Assembly (NCBI GenBank): GCA_009838915.1 | Contig: VXQT01000013.1 | Location: 62,001-126,000 of the forward strand | DNA from: Chloroflexota bacterium | GTDB taxonomy: Bacteria; Chloroflexota; Dehalococcoidia; Bin125 | Length of the DNA: 64,000 nucleotides | Direction of reading: 5' to 3' | Shown: piece by piece, positions 52,266 through 60,131 of the stretch | How positions within the stretch are numbered: position 1 is the stretch's first letter | Layout of the letters: every line of letters starts with the position of its first letter | Made by a program: the position numbers and the translations under genes | The notes under the pieces: model-generated | Database searches by the model: none | What the model was told of the DNA's origin: nothing | Seen by the model: the letters and a program-made list of their open reading frames with translations, nothing else

Positions 52266-53545
52266 ATCGCGCCCTCTCCGGCGAATGCGATCAGGTCTTC
52301 GGCTGGAATGCCAACCTCGCCCACCCAGACCTCCTGGTTGTGTTCGCCAATCTGCGGCGCAGGCCGGCGAATGCTGGTCGGCGTGTTGGAGAGGCGATAC
52401 GGCGGTCCCGGCATTTGGACCCGGGCGTCGTCGCTGCCCAGCCTGGTCGGCTGATCGAACTCCAGCCACCAATCGCGGGTGTTGAGATGCTCGTCATCGC
52501 CGATGTCGGCCGGCGACGCGACCATGCCGATCAGCAGCCGGCGGGCCTGTCCCTGCTCGTAGACCTCCAGCGACGCCTTTGAGGCGTAGAACGCGGTCAG
52601 CACTTCCTGCGCGCGCGACATGACAGGTCCGAGATCGTCCAGCGTCGAGCCCAGTGCCAGGTCGCGCATGTTGAACGACGCGAACGTCTCGGCGTACTCC
52701 GGCTCGGTCAGTTCTTCCGCCTGTCCCTCGTCGTCCATCCAGCGAATCAGCTCGCTCCAGGGCGCGCCGAATCCCGGGATGCCCACCGCCGAGTAGATGT
52801 ATCCGTCCTGCGTCCGGTAGGTGCCGATGCCCGGCATCCGGTGTTGCTCACCCATCCGTTCCCGCGACGTGTGCTGGAAGTCCCACTGCAGGTGCGCGGT
52901 CTCCTGGCAGATCGAGAGCGCCTCCTGCATCGAGGTTTCGACGCGTTGTCCCTCGCCGGTCGTCTCGGCCTGGAGCAGCGCGAGCAGCGCCCCCTGAGCC
53001 GCCGAGATGCCGGCGACGATGTAAGCCTGGTTGCCGGCAATGCGCATCGGTGACCCGTCCGGGTAGCCGGCCAGCGTGGCGATGCCCGAGGCCGCCTGGG
53101 CGATCAGGTCGGTGACCTGCCAGCCGGCGCGCGGGCCGTCGAGGCCGAATCCCGTGATCGAGACCCAGACGAGCGCCAGTTGGGAGTCCATGTAGGCCAC
53201 GGGATCAACGCCGTGCTCGGCCAGTTCCGTGCGTTCGGCGGCCGTCCAGGACTCGATCACGATGTCGGCGGTCTTGATCAGCTCGCCGAACAGCCAGTGC
53301 CCGTCGTACTGCTCCAGGTCAACGGTCACCGAGCGCTTGTTGGCGTTGAAGTACCAGAAGCGCAGCGAAGTCTCGCGCCCCGGGGTCCCGTTCCAGTACG
53401 GCGCCCGCCCCCTTGAGGGGTCGCCGCCAACGGGCTCGACCTTGATCACGTCCGCGCCAAGGTCGGCCAGCAGCTTGCCGCAGTACCAGCCCATCTCCGA
53501 GGTCAGGTCGAGAATCCGGACGCCGTCAAGTGCTCCAGGTGCCAT
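52262..53545 (-). CDS. CaiB/BaiF CoA-transferase, first gene of a pair
   Basis: A 427-residue family III CoA-transferase. It starts LDGVRILDLTSEMGWYCGKLLADLGADVIKVEPVGGDP, nearly the same as the N-terminal half of the fused protein, and contains FNANKRSVTVDLEQ. The catalytic position reads GQRVETSMQEA, with Glu rather than Asp. It is translationally coupled to the next gene, matching the domain order of the fused paralogue. ATG 53545 is chosen as the homology start; a TAGGCT box lies 7 nt upstream. Confidence 0.87.
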   Translation of the reverse strand: MAPGALDGVRILDLTSEMGWYCGKLLADLGADVIKVEPVGGDPSRGRAPYWNGTPGRETSLRFWYFNANKRSVTVDLEQYDGHWLFGELIKTADIVIESWTAAERTELAEHGVDPVAYMDSQLALVWVSITGFGLDGPRAGWQVTDLIAQAASGIATLAGYPDGSPMRIAGNQAYIVAGISAAQGALLALLQAETTGEGQRVETSMQEALSICQETAHLQWDFQHTSRERMGEQHRMPGIGTYRTQDGYIYSAVGIPGFGAPWSELIRWMDDEGQAEELTEPEYAETFASFNMRDLALGSTLDDLGPVMSRAQEVLTAFYASKASLEVYEQGQARRLLIGMVASPADIGDDEHLNTRDWWLEFDQPTRLGSDDARVQMPGPPYRLSNTPTSIRRPAPQIGEHNQEVWVGEVGIPAEDLIAFAGEGAI

Positions 53546-53552
53546 GCGGGAT

Positions 53553-53558
53553 AGCCTA
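53553..53558 (-). promoter_or_regulatory. -10 box for the CoA-transferase pair
   Basis: TAGGCT is 7 nt before ATG 53545, predicting leaderless mRNA. Confidence 0.4.
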
Positions 53559-53581
53559 TCGTGACCTTGAGGAGAGACCCG

Positions 53582-53935
53582 ATGGTGCTCGAAGACGTGG
53601 ACCGCGACGCCGCTCACGAAGTGACGCCAATGTCGGAAATCCGGCGTTGGAAGGGGATGCGACTGGAGGAGTACGTGGAGCTGTATCCCGTCTGGGCCGA
53701 CTGGATGAGCAATCACAGCCAACTGATGTACGACGCAGACGGCGGTGCATGGGTCCCGCGGTGGGATCCTGAGGTCGGCGTGGGGATCGGCTGGGAAGAC
53801 GACGAGGAGTTCACTCCGGACCACGTTGAGGGGCTGAAGGCAGCGTCGAAGAGAGCGCTAGAAGAGGTCAGGGCCGGGGGAGGCGTGGACTTTCGCGAGC
53901 TAGACGAGGACGAGTCGTTTTGGGCTGACGACTAG
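53582..53935 (+). CDS. Small acidic protein, unknown (possible antitoxin-like)
   Basis: A 117-residue acidic, Trp-rich protein (YPVWADWMSNHSQ, WVPRWDPEVGVGIGWEDDEE) ending in FRELDEDESFWADD. No family recognised. GAGGAGAGA precedes the ATG. It is followed directly by remains of a RelE-like toxin, so it could be an atypical antitoxin; that is inference from position only. Confidence 0.5.
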   Translation: MVLEDVDRDAAHEVTPMSEIRRWKGMRLEEYVELYPVWADWMSNHSQLMYDADGGAWVPRWDPEVGVGIGWEDDEEFTPDHVEGLKAASKRALEEVRAGGGVDFRELDEDESFWADD

Positions 53936-53962
53936 CGGTGCGCTTCAAGGTCACCCTCAGAG

Positions 53963-54109
53963 ATGAGTCAAGGGCGACTATCGGGAGTCAAGGGCGACTA
54001 TCGGATCGTGTTCGAACCGGGTCCCGGGGATCGGGAGGTCACCGTGTTCCTGACTGGGCACCGCAGTTGGGTGTACGAGGAGTTGGAGCCCGGCAGCGAT
54101 TCTGCATGA
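53963..54109 (+). pseudogene. Decayed RelE/ParE-like toxin remnant
   Basis: A 48-codon frame gives GDYRIVFEPGPGDREVTVFLTGHRSWVYEEL. This resembles the C-terminal strands of RelE/ParE toxins (GxYRIxYE...VxVxxxGHRxxVY). The expected N-terminal 40-50 residues are absent. A 20-bp tandem duplication at its start breaks any longer frame. It is probably inactive. Confidence 0.5.
53965..54004. repeat. Perfect 20-bp tandem duplication
   Basis: GAGTCAAGGGCGACTATCGG occurs twice with no spacer. The unit is not a multiple of three, so it shifts the frame of the toxin-like remnant. Confidence 0.9.
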
Positions 54110-54200
54110 ATCTGTCGCGCACTCGGCAGGGAGACCGCACCATCTCGACCTCAACGCCGAAGTGGGGGCACAAGTCACCGCTCGAAGGCAGGCACTGTAG

Positions 54201-55352
54201 TCAGGCTCCCACCGCCACCTTCACATTCGCAGGCAGCCTTGAGGTGAACACCTCAACCGCCTCTCGCACCATCTCCTCCAGGACCTCGGCGGCGGGGCGG
54301 AGTTCGTGCAGGAGGCCGCTGATCTGGCCGGCGGCGTTCATCAGGAGGTCTTCTCGTTCACCCTGCTTGGCGGCTTCGGCGATGTCGGCGATCAGGAGGC
54401 CCTGCAGGCCCATGGGCAGTGCCTGGGTGCCGGAGTCTTCCCAGGCCTCGATCAGCTCGTTGGTGATGTTGCGCATCGTCTTGCCCGAGTAGAGGCGGGT
54501 GACGCGGGTGTCTTCGTCGCCGGCGGCGAGGATCCGGCGCTTGCGGAACTCGTCGAGGTTGGCTTCCTGAGTGGGGATGAAGACGGTGCCGCACCAGACA
54601 CCGACGCAGCCCATGGCAAGCGCGGCGGCGAGGCCGCGACCGTCGCCGATGCCTCCGGCGGCGATCACCGGCTTGGGCGCGACGGCGTCGAGCACCTGCG
54701 GCAGCAGCGCCATCGTGCCGATCCTGCCGGTGTGGCCGCCGGCCTCATGACCCTGGGCGACAACGATGTCGGCGTTGCCCTCGTGGACGCGGCGGGCGTT
54801 CTTGACGTTGCCGACCAGCGAGATGACCTTGCCGTTGGCCTCGTGGACCTGGTCGACGAACGGCGCGGGATTGCCCAGGCCGGTGGCGAGCACGGGTACC
54901 TGCATGCCGGTGATCGTGTCGACCTGATCCTGCGGCGTAAAGCGCGGGGTGCGCACGTCGGCGCGCGGCGCCTGGACATCGGGCAGGTCGAGGTCGGCGC
55001 GGATGCTGCCGATCACATGCTTGTGGTCCTCGGGCAGCAGGTCGCGCGGGTCCGCGGGCCGCTGACGGCCGCTGGGCCGCGCCGCGACGTTGGAGGGGAC
55101 CAGAATGTCGACGCCGAAGGGTCGGTCGGTGAGGTCCTGGATGCGGCGGATCTGGGCTTCGAGGCGATCCGGCGGGAATCCGGCCGCGCCGAGCACGCCC
55201 AGTCCGCCCGCGTTGGAGATCGCGGCGACCAGCTCGGGCCCGGCGACGCCGCCCTGTCCGCCTCCGACGGTCGGACCCATGCCCGCCAGGGCGATCGGAT
55301 ACTCGATGTCGAGCAGGTCGCACATCTCGGTGTGGAGGATCGGTCGCGTCAT
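54201..55352 (-). CDS. Nitronate monooxygenase (2-nitropropane dioxygenase family)
   Basis: A 383-residue FMN-binding TIM barrel. It shows YPIALAGMGPTVGGGQGG near the start, AISNAGGLGVLGAAG, the catalytic-His region VVAQGHEAGGHTGR, and PVIAAGGIGDGRGLAAALAMGCVGVWCGTVFIPTQEA. The family oxidises alkyl nitronates. Relatives include enoyl reductases of polyketide pathways, so the substrate is open. ATG 55352 is chosen where conserved sequence starts. Confidence 0.88.
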   Translation of the reverse strand: MTRPILHTEMCDLLDIEYPIALAGMGPTVGGGQGGVAGPELVAAISNAGGLGVLGAAGFPPDRLEAQIRRIQDLTDRPFGVDILVPSNVAARPSGRQRPADPRDLLPEDHKHVIGSIRADLDLPDVQAPRADVRTPRFTPQDQVDTITGMQVPVLATGLGNPAPFVDQVHEANGKVISLVGNVKNARRVHEGNADIVVAQGHEAGGHTGRIGTMALLPQVLDAVAPKPVIAAGGIGDGRGLAAALAMGCVGVWCGTVFIPTQEANLDEFRKRRILAAGDEDTRVTRLYSGKTMRNITNELIEAWEDSGTQALPMGLQGLLIADIAEAAKQGEREDLLMNAAGQISGLLHELRPAAEVLEEMVREAVEVFTSRLPANVKVAVGA

Positions 55353-55471
55353 GTTGCACCAGTGATTCGCCGGATCGAATGCCGGATTGGGAGGCTGTGG
55401 CTTGCATTGTTCCTGCAACCACTCACGCGGTCAATCGCGCGCGACTCGCATTGACGGCTCGATCTCGGGAG

Positions 55472-55477
55472 TAAGAT
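55472..55477 (+). promoter_or_regulatory. -10 box for leaderless small membrane protein gene
   Basis: TAAGAT is 6 nt before ATG 55484, with TTGACG 15 bases upstream of it. Confidence 0.45.
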
Positions 55478-55483
55478 GAGCGC

Positions 55484-55687
55484 ATGAGGATTCGTGCAGG
55501 GCTGGACTCGGCTTTGGTGCTGGCGATTCAGATCTGGGCGCGAGTCCGCAAGACCGTGTTGATCCTGGTCGGCGCGGCCGTCCTGTTGATGCTGCTGATC
55601 GTCGTGCTGCAGTCGGGACTGGGAGTCGACAGCGATGAAACCATCACCGACAGTCACCGACCGGAAATCGTGGGCGGCGGCGAGTAG
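55484..55687 (+). CDS. Small single-pass membrane protein
   Basis: 67 residues: a basic N-terminus, one strong membrane helix (VLILVGAAVLLMLLIVVLQSGLG), then a short polar tail. No family recognised. The promoter and start arrangement support expression. It is followed by a 118-residue hypothetical, a ferredoxin and a LysR regulator on the same strand. Confidence 0.5.
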   Translation: MRIRAGLDSALVLAIQIWARVRKTVLILVGAAVLLMLLIVVLQSGLGVDSDETITDSHRPEIVGGGE

Positions 55688-55722
55688 GCCGGTCGTCGAG
55701 CGCGAGGGGAGCCCAGTGGACC

Positions 55723-56079
55723 ATGCCACGACCAAGTGAAGCGCTGATGAACGAAGCAGGAGAATGGATCGCCGAGCAACTCTCAGAGGAGGGTCTGATG
55801 GTGACCAGCGGCTTCGTCGACCTTGTGCTGGACATGGAGTGGACGGTGATCGAGGAAGGCGTCGATCCCGACGCGCGTAGCATCGTCGTTGACGCCGTGA
55901 TGGCGAAGATGATCGAAGAGAACGTCCAGGTTGGCCCGCCGCTCGACACGCTGTCGACGGACGGGATCGACACCTCGCAGATCCGTCCCGTGCCTCGAGG
56001 ATTCGTTGAACAGGTCCTGAGCTGGGAGGACGACTTTCTCGGCTTTGCTGGAGTCAAGCGAGCGGACGTGGCGGGTTAG
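55723..56079 (+). CDS. Hypothetical protein upstream of ferredoxin
   Basis: A 118-residue acidic, mostly helical protein (EALMNEAGEWIAEQLSEEGLMVTSGFVDLVLDMEW; ARSIVVDAVMAKMIEENVQVGPP), with no cysteines and no membrane segment. No family recognised. Four bases separate it from the ferredoxin gene, so it may be a partner of the electron carrier. GAGGGGAG lies upstream of the ATG. Confidence 0.6.
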   Translation: MPRPSEALMNEAGEWIAEQLSEEGLMVTSGFVDLVLDMEWTVIEEGVDPDARSIVVDAVMAKMIEENVQVGPPLDTLSTDGIDTSQIRPVPRGFVEQVLSWEDDFLGFAGVKRADVAG

Positions 56080-56083
56080 GGAC

Positions 56084-56404
56084 ATGTTCGGACCACGGCA
56101 CACGGTTACGATCGAGCCGTCCGGGTTGACGGTGGAGGTTCCCGAGGGCGAACGGTTGATGCAGGCGGCGCGCGACGCCGGTATGTGGTGGCCCAACCAG
56201 TGCGACATGCAATGCCGCTGCGCAGGCTGCTTCGTCACCGTGGTCGCGGGTGCGGACCACCTCTCCGAGATGGGCCGCGCCGAGCAGGAGGCGCTGATCA
56301 ATCAACGCGGCCGCAACGCGCTTGACGACCCGGTGCGGCTGGCGTGTCAGTTGGGCGTGTACGGAGACGCAACCGTGCGCAAGACCGGTGTCCGCTCCGG
56401 CTAG
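56084..56404 (+). CDS. [2Fe-2S] ferredoxin, adrenodoxin-like spacing
   Basis: A 106-residue ferredoxin. A beta-grasp start (HTVTIEPSGLTVEVPEGERLMQAARDAGMWWPNQ) is followed by CDMQCRCAGC and a distant RLACQLG. Using the first, third and fourth of the clustered cysteines gives C-x5-C-x2-C plus the distal Cys, the spacing of adrenodoxin-type ferredoxins. The second clustered Cys is extra. It carries electrons to an oxygenase or similar enzyme, none of which is adjacent. ATG 56084 is close to the upstream stop. Confidence 0.85.
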   Translation: MFGPRHTVTIEPSGLTVEVPEGERLMQAARDAGMWWPNQCDMQCRCAGCFVTVVAGADHLSEMGRAEQEALINQRGRNALDDPVRLACQLGVYGDATVRKTGVRSG

Positions 56405-56425
56405 CCGCGGGTGGAAGGCTGCATC

Positions 56426-57391
56426 ATGCAGGGCATTCACGGAATCGACCTTGCCAGGCTGGAGGCGTTTGTCGAGGTCTCCGCGGCGCGCTCGTTCTCA
56501 CGCGCGGCCGAGCGCCTCAACCTGACCCAGCCAACCGTCTCCGCGCGGATTGCCCAGATGGAAGCGCAGCTCGGCGTCGCGCTGTTCGAGCGGCTGGGCC
56601 GACGGGTGCGACTGACCGACGCCGGACGTGCGCTCTTGCCGCACGCGCAGCGCACGCTCCAGGCGGCGCGCGACGCGGCCGAGGCGATCCATGCCCTGCG
56701 CGCCGGCGGTGGCGGCAGTCTCGTCATCGGTACTGCGCCCACGGTCGGCACCTACGTTCTGCCTGGACTGCTGCAGCGTTACGCCGCGGCCCAGCCGAAT
56801 GTTGAGATCTCGATCCGCACCGGCCGCAGCCATGAGGTCTCCCAGATGGTGCTGGACGACGAGGTGCAAATCGGTTTCGAGCGCGAACTGGGCCACGCGG
56901 AGATTGAGTCGGTTCCGCTCTACGAGGACGACATCGTGCTGTTGGCAGGACAGCACCACAAGCTCGCCGCGCAGGGTCCGATTTCGCCCGCGGCGATCGC
57001 CAACGAAGCCGTGATCTTCTTCGACACCGGCAGCAGCTATCACGCGATCAGCCAGGCCGTGTTTCACAACTCCGGCGCGTCGCCCAGGCACTCCATCGAT
57101 GTCGACAGCCTGGAAATGGCCAAGCGGCTCGTGCTGCGCGGACTGGGTCTTGCATTCCTGCCCAAGGTGGCGGTCGAGGAGGAGCTGCAGCGCGGCGAGC
57201 TCGCGCCAATCGAGATTGAATCGGCGATGCCGATTCGACGTAGCATCGCCGTCATCCGTCGGCGGCGCCGCTCGATGAGCGACGCCACGCTCTCGTTCCT
57301 GAGCCTGGTCGGGCACGTCTTCGGCGTCGAAGTGATGCCGGATGTTGGGAGACCGGGTCGCGGGGCGCGTCGGTCGATATCTCCGCTCTAA
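56426..57391 (+). CDS. LysR-family transcriptional regulator
   Basis: A 321-residue LysR protein. The N-terminal helix-turn-helix is LEAFVEVSAARSFSRAAERLNLTQPTVSARIAQMEAQLGVALFERLGRRVRLTDAG. The C-terminal effector domain starts LVIGTAPTVGTYVLPGLLQRYAAAQPNVEISIRTGRS. GGAAGG precedes ATG 56426. Target genes are not evident; it lies 21 bases after the ferredoxin and could be in its operon. Confidence 0.93.
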   Translation: MQGIHGIDLARLEAFVEVSAARSFSRAAERLNLTQPTVSARIAQMEAQLGVALFERLGRRVRLTDAGRALLPHAQRTLQAARDAAEAIHALRAGGGGSLVIGTAPTVGTYVLPGLLQRYAAAQPNVEISIRTGRSHEVSQMVLDDEVQIGFERELGHAEIESVPLYEDDIVLLAGQHHKLAAQGPISPAAIANEAVIFFDTGSSYHAISQAVFHNSGASPRHSIDVDSLEMAKRLVLRGLGLAFLPKVAVEEELQRGELAPIEIESAMPIRRSIAVIRRRRRSMSDATLSFLSLVGHVFGVEVMPDVGRPGRGARRSISPL

Positions 57392-57397
57392 GGCCGC

Positions 57398-58285
57398 CTA
57401 GCCGGTCGAGGCCGGAACTTCGGGCAAGTCGGCATCGTCACGCAACGACTTGAGCAGATCGACATCCGCCTTCCCGGGTCCGTCGCCCTCAAAGCCAGGG
57501 ACTTCGAGCAACCAAGCGGCCTTGCGCAGGACACGGCTGCGAACCATGCGGCGGAACGCCTTGATCCCGATCGTCCCCTGTCCGATGTTCTCGTGGCGAT
57601 CCCTGCCCGAGCCGACTTCAGTCTTTGAGTCGTTGGCGTGGATCGCCGAGAGCATCTCCGCGCCGATCTCGCGCTGGAACTCGTCCACGGTCTCTCTCAG
57701 ACCAGCGATTGTGGCGACGTTGTAGCCGGCCGCGTGCGCGTGACAGGTGTCGAGGCAGATCCGAACCCGGGGATTGTCGACCGCGTTCATGATCGCCGCG
57801 AGCTCGGAGAAGGTGGAGCCGACCGAGCGTCCCGCGCCGGCGTTGTTTTCAAGCAGCAACAGCGCGTCGTCCGGAGTCCGATCGAGCGCCTCGGTCATGG
57901 CGGCTGCAATACGGGGCAAGGCGTGTTCGAAGCCCGATCCCATGTGCGATCCGACATGGAAAATGACACCGTCGGCGCCGATCCGCGAGGCGAGTTCCAA
58001 CTCCGCCGTCAGCGTGTCGGTCGACTTGCGCAGCAGTTCGTCGTCGGGCGACGCCAGGTTGATCAGATAGACGGCGTGGATAAAGGACGACTGGAGCCGG
58101 GCCTGCTTGAACTTGCGGCGGAAGGACTCGGTGTCTTCGTCGGGGTGATGTTTGCGCCGCCACATCTGCGGGGCGGCGCCGAAGATCTGGAACGACTCCG
58201 CACCCACGTCGACGGCGCGATCAACCGCCTTGTCGATGCCTCCGGCCGAGGAGACGTGCGCACCCAGGCTGGGCGTGCGCGCCAT
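57398..58285 (-). CDS. nfo: Endonuclease IV (apurinic/apyrimidinic)
   Basis: A 295-residue Nfo-type AP endonuclease. It shows LGAHVSSAGGIDKAVDRAVDVGAESFQIF, FIHAVYLINLASPD, LLLENNAGAG, RICLDTCHAHAAGY and HANDSKTEVGSGRDRHENIGQG with the trinuclear zinc ligands. It incises abasic sites in base-excision repair. It is translationally close to the HMA-domain gene upstream. Confidence 0.95.
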   Translation of the reverse strand: MARTPSLGAHVSSAGGIDKAVDRAVDVGAESFQIFGAAPQMWRRKHHPDEDTESFRRKFKQARLQSSFIHAVYLINLASPDDELLRKSTDTLTAELELASRIGADGVIFHVGSHMGSGFEHALPRIAAAMTEALDRTPDDALLLLENNAGAGRSVGSTFSELAAIMNAVDNPRVRICLDTCHAHAAGYNVATIAGLRETVDEFQREIGAEMLSAIHANDSKTEVGSGRDRHENIGQGTIGIKAFRRMVRSRVLRKAAWLLEVPGFEGDGPGKADVDLLKSLRDDADLPEVPASTG

Positions 58286-58287
58286 CG

Positions 58288-58596
58288 CTAGAGTCCCACC
58301 GCCCGGGCAGCACGCTCCGCGGCGCGACGCAGCGGCTTGGCGTATGCGGCATCAAAGACGGCTTGCCGCAGTGCCTCCTCGTCAACTGCCCCACTGAGGC
58401 GCACGGTCGCGATGGCGCTCTCGAGATCGCAGGACGCCGACTTAACGCCGTCGAGCCGACTCAGCGAAGCCGTCACCCGATTCGCGCACACGGCGCAAAA
58501 CAGCCCGTCGATCTGCAGCTCGGCACCGTCCGCGTCAAGCGCGGTCACAGTCGAGTCGGGCGCCCTGAGCATTCTGCGTGGCTTGATCCAGGCCAT
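58288..58596 (-). CDS. Heavy-metal-associated (HMA) domain protein
   Basis: A 102-residue protein with one HMA ferredoxin-like fold. The metal motif is GLFCAVCANRVTASLSRLDGVKSASCDLESAIATVRL (CxxC). It is likely a copper or other soft-metal carrier. There is no P-type ATPase nearby. A TAGGCT box lies 6 nt before the ATG. It is 2 bases from nfo, so the two are cotranscribed. Confidence 0.85.
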   Translation of the reverse strand: MAWIKPRRMLRAPDSTVTALDADGAELQIDGLFCAVCANRVTASLSRLDGVKSASCDLESAIATVRLSGAVDEEALRQAVFDAAYAKPLRRAAERAARAVGL

Positions 58597-58602
58597 GTTG
58601 AC

Positions 58603-58608
58603 AGCCTA
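58603..58608 (-). promoter_or_regulatory. -10 box for leaderless HMA-nfo operon
   Basis: TAGGCT is 6 nt upstream of ATG 58596. Confidence 0.4.
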
Positions 58609-58629
58609 CTGATCTACAGATCCAGCAAT

Positions 58630-60081
58630 CTAACGATCTTGCCAGTCGAGATAGCGACGCACCGCGCGGGCACACGACTCAATGCTCTGGAAGCAGGCGA
58701 TGCCACGCTCGTTGAGCGCGGATTGCAGTCCGAGACCGCGCTCGAAGCCCACAGCCGTGCGCGACTGGCGGATCACGACCGCCAGGGGCTTGCTCAACTT
58801 GGGCGCAACCGCCGCCAGGCCGTCAGCCATCTGCCGGAGATTGTCGTCCTGTCGAGCACGCGGCCCGCCGCCGTCGGTGCCGGTGTGCACCATGAGCCAA
58901 TCGATGCTCGGATCGTCGGCGACAGCGCTCAGCGCCGTTTCCATGTGGTCGCCCTCAAGCATGAATCCGGCGTCCAGCGGATTGCGAATCGATGTGCCGG
59001 CGACCGGAGTGAACTCGCGCAGCACCTCCTGGGTCTGCTCCCGGAACCAGGGCACCGGGATGTCGTTGCGATCGCAGATGTCGGCGGCCAACACTGAGAC
59101 GCCACCGCCACCGCCGAGCACCGCGCAGCGCGGCCCGGCGACGCCGGGCATGCGCTCGATCGTGACCGCGAGGTCGAGCAGTTCCTCGACGCTGTTGGCG
59201 GGCATAAACCCGCCCTGCTTTTGCACGGCGTTCCAGATCTGAGCCGAGCCGGCCAGGGAACCCGTGTGAGAAGAGGCCGCTCGCGAGCCGGCCTCGGTCA
59301 AACCGCCCTTGAGCACCACGAGCGGCTTGCGCGCCTGAGACATCTCGCGCGCGATGCGCAGGAAACGCCTGCCGTTGCGAATGCCCTCGAGGTAGGCGAG
59401 CACAATGTCCGAGTCGGGATCGTGGGCGAGAAAGTCGAGAAAGTCGGCCTCGTTCAGGTCCGAGGCGTTGCCGAACGAGGCGACGTTGGAGAAATCGATG
59501 CCTCGCCTGCCGCCCTCGCCGACCACTTCCGAGGCGTTCATCCCCGATTGTGAGAGCATGCCGACACGCCCGGGCTTCGAAGAGCCATCGTCCATCCAGG
59601 AGACGCCGCCCCGCGTGGAGTGAATGCCCATGCAGTTCGGACCGATCAGGCGGATGCCGGCCTCGCGCAGCCTGCCCAACACCTCCGCTTCGAGTTCGGC
59701 GCGCTCGGCGTCGCCGGTCTCGCCGAATCCAGCGGTGAATAGGTGGATCACCTTGACACCCTTGGCCACGGCGTCGTCGATCAAGCCAAGGATTGCCGAC
59801 GCAGGCACCGCGGAAATCAACGATTCCACCGGTCCGGGAACCTCGGCCAGGCTCCGATAGAGCGGCGTGCCGTCGTCGAGTTCGCCGCCTCGCGGATTGA
59901 GGCAGTAGACCTGCGGAACGCGGTCGAGGTTGCGAACGGCGCGCAGGAACATCTGGCCGCCGCCCCAGCCGGTCGTGCGCGGCGAGACGCCGGCGATGGC
60001 CACGGACTGAGGCGCAAAGGCGGTCTGCAGCGCCGCCTGGGCGTCAGCCTCGCGGCGGGAATCGGTCGGAACAAAACTCAT
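58630..60081 (-). CDS. ADP-forming acyl-CoA synthetase, alpha-type (CoA-binding) subunit
   Basis: A 483-residue protein. An N-terminal CoA-binding Rossmann domain (FAPQSVAIAGVSPRTTGWGGGQMFL) is followed by two succinyl-CoA-ligase-like domains. GPNCMGIHST is the CoA-ligase motif, and SSHTGSLAGS holds the probable phosphohistidine. The ATP-grasp beta domain of full-length ADP-forming synthetases is absent and not encoded next door. It probably pairs with a beta subunit elsewhere. GGAAGGG precedes ATG 60081. Confidence 0.87.
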   Translation of the reverse strand: MSFVPTDSRREADAQAALQTAFAPQSVAIAGVSPRTTGWGGGQMFLRAVRNLDRVPQVYCLNPRGGELDDGTPLYRSLAEVPGPVESLISAVPASAILGLIDDAVAKGVKVIHLFTAGFGETGDAERAELEAEVLGRLREAGIRLIGPNCMGIHSTRGGVSWMDDGSSKPGRVGMLSQSGMNASEVVGEGGRRGIDFSNVASFGNASDLNEADFLDFLAHDPDSDIVLAYLEGIRNGRRFLRIAREMSQARKPLVVLKGGLTEAGSRAASSHTGSLAGSAQIWNAVQKQGGFMPANSVEELLDLAVTIERMPGVAGPRCAVLGGGGGVSVLAADICDRNDIPVPWFREQTQEVLREFTPVAGTSIRNPLDAGFMLEGDHMETALSAVADDPSIDWLMVHTGTDGGGPRARQDDNLRQMADGLAAVAPKLSKPLAVVIRQSRTAVGFERGLGLQSALNERGIACFQSIESCARAVRRYLDWQDR

Positions 60082-60131
60082 GAACGGCCCTTCCCAGTGG
60101 ACGCGCAGGTAGCGTATCAAGCGAGGTGCCG

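Noticed and set aside
53938-54492. 184-aa ORF beginning MRFKVTLRDE
   Set aside because: After the first few residues it follows the wrong frame through the 20-bp duplication and becomes Arg/Ser-rich noise that runs antisense into the nitronate monooxygenase gene.
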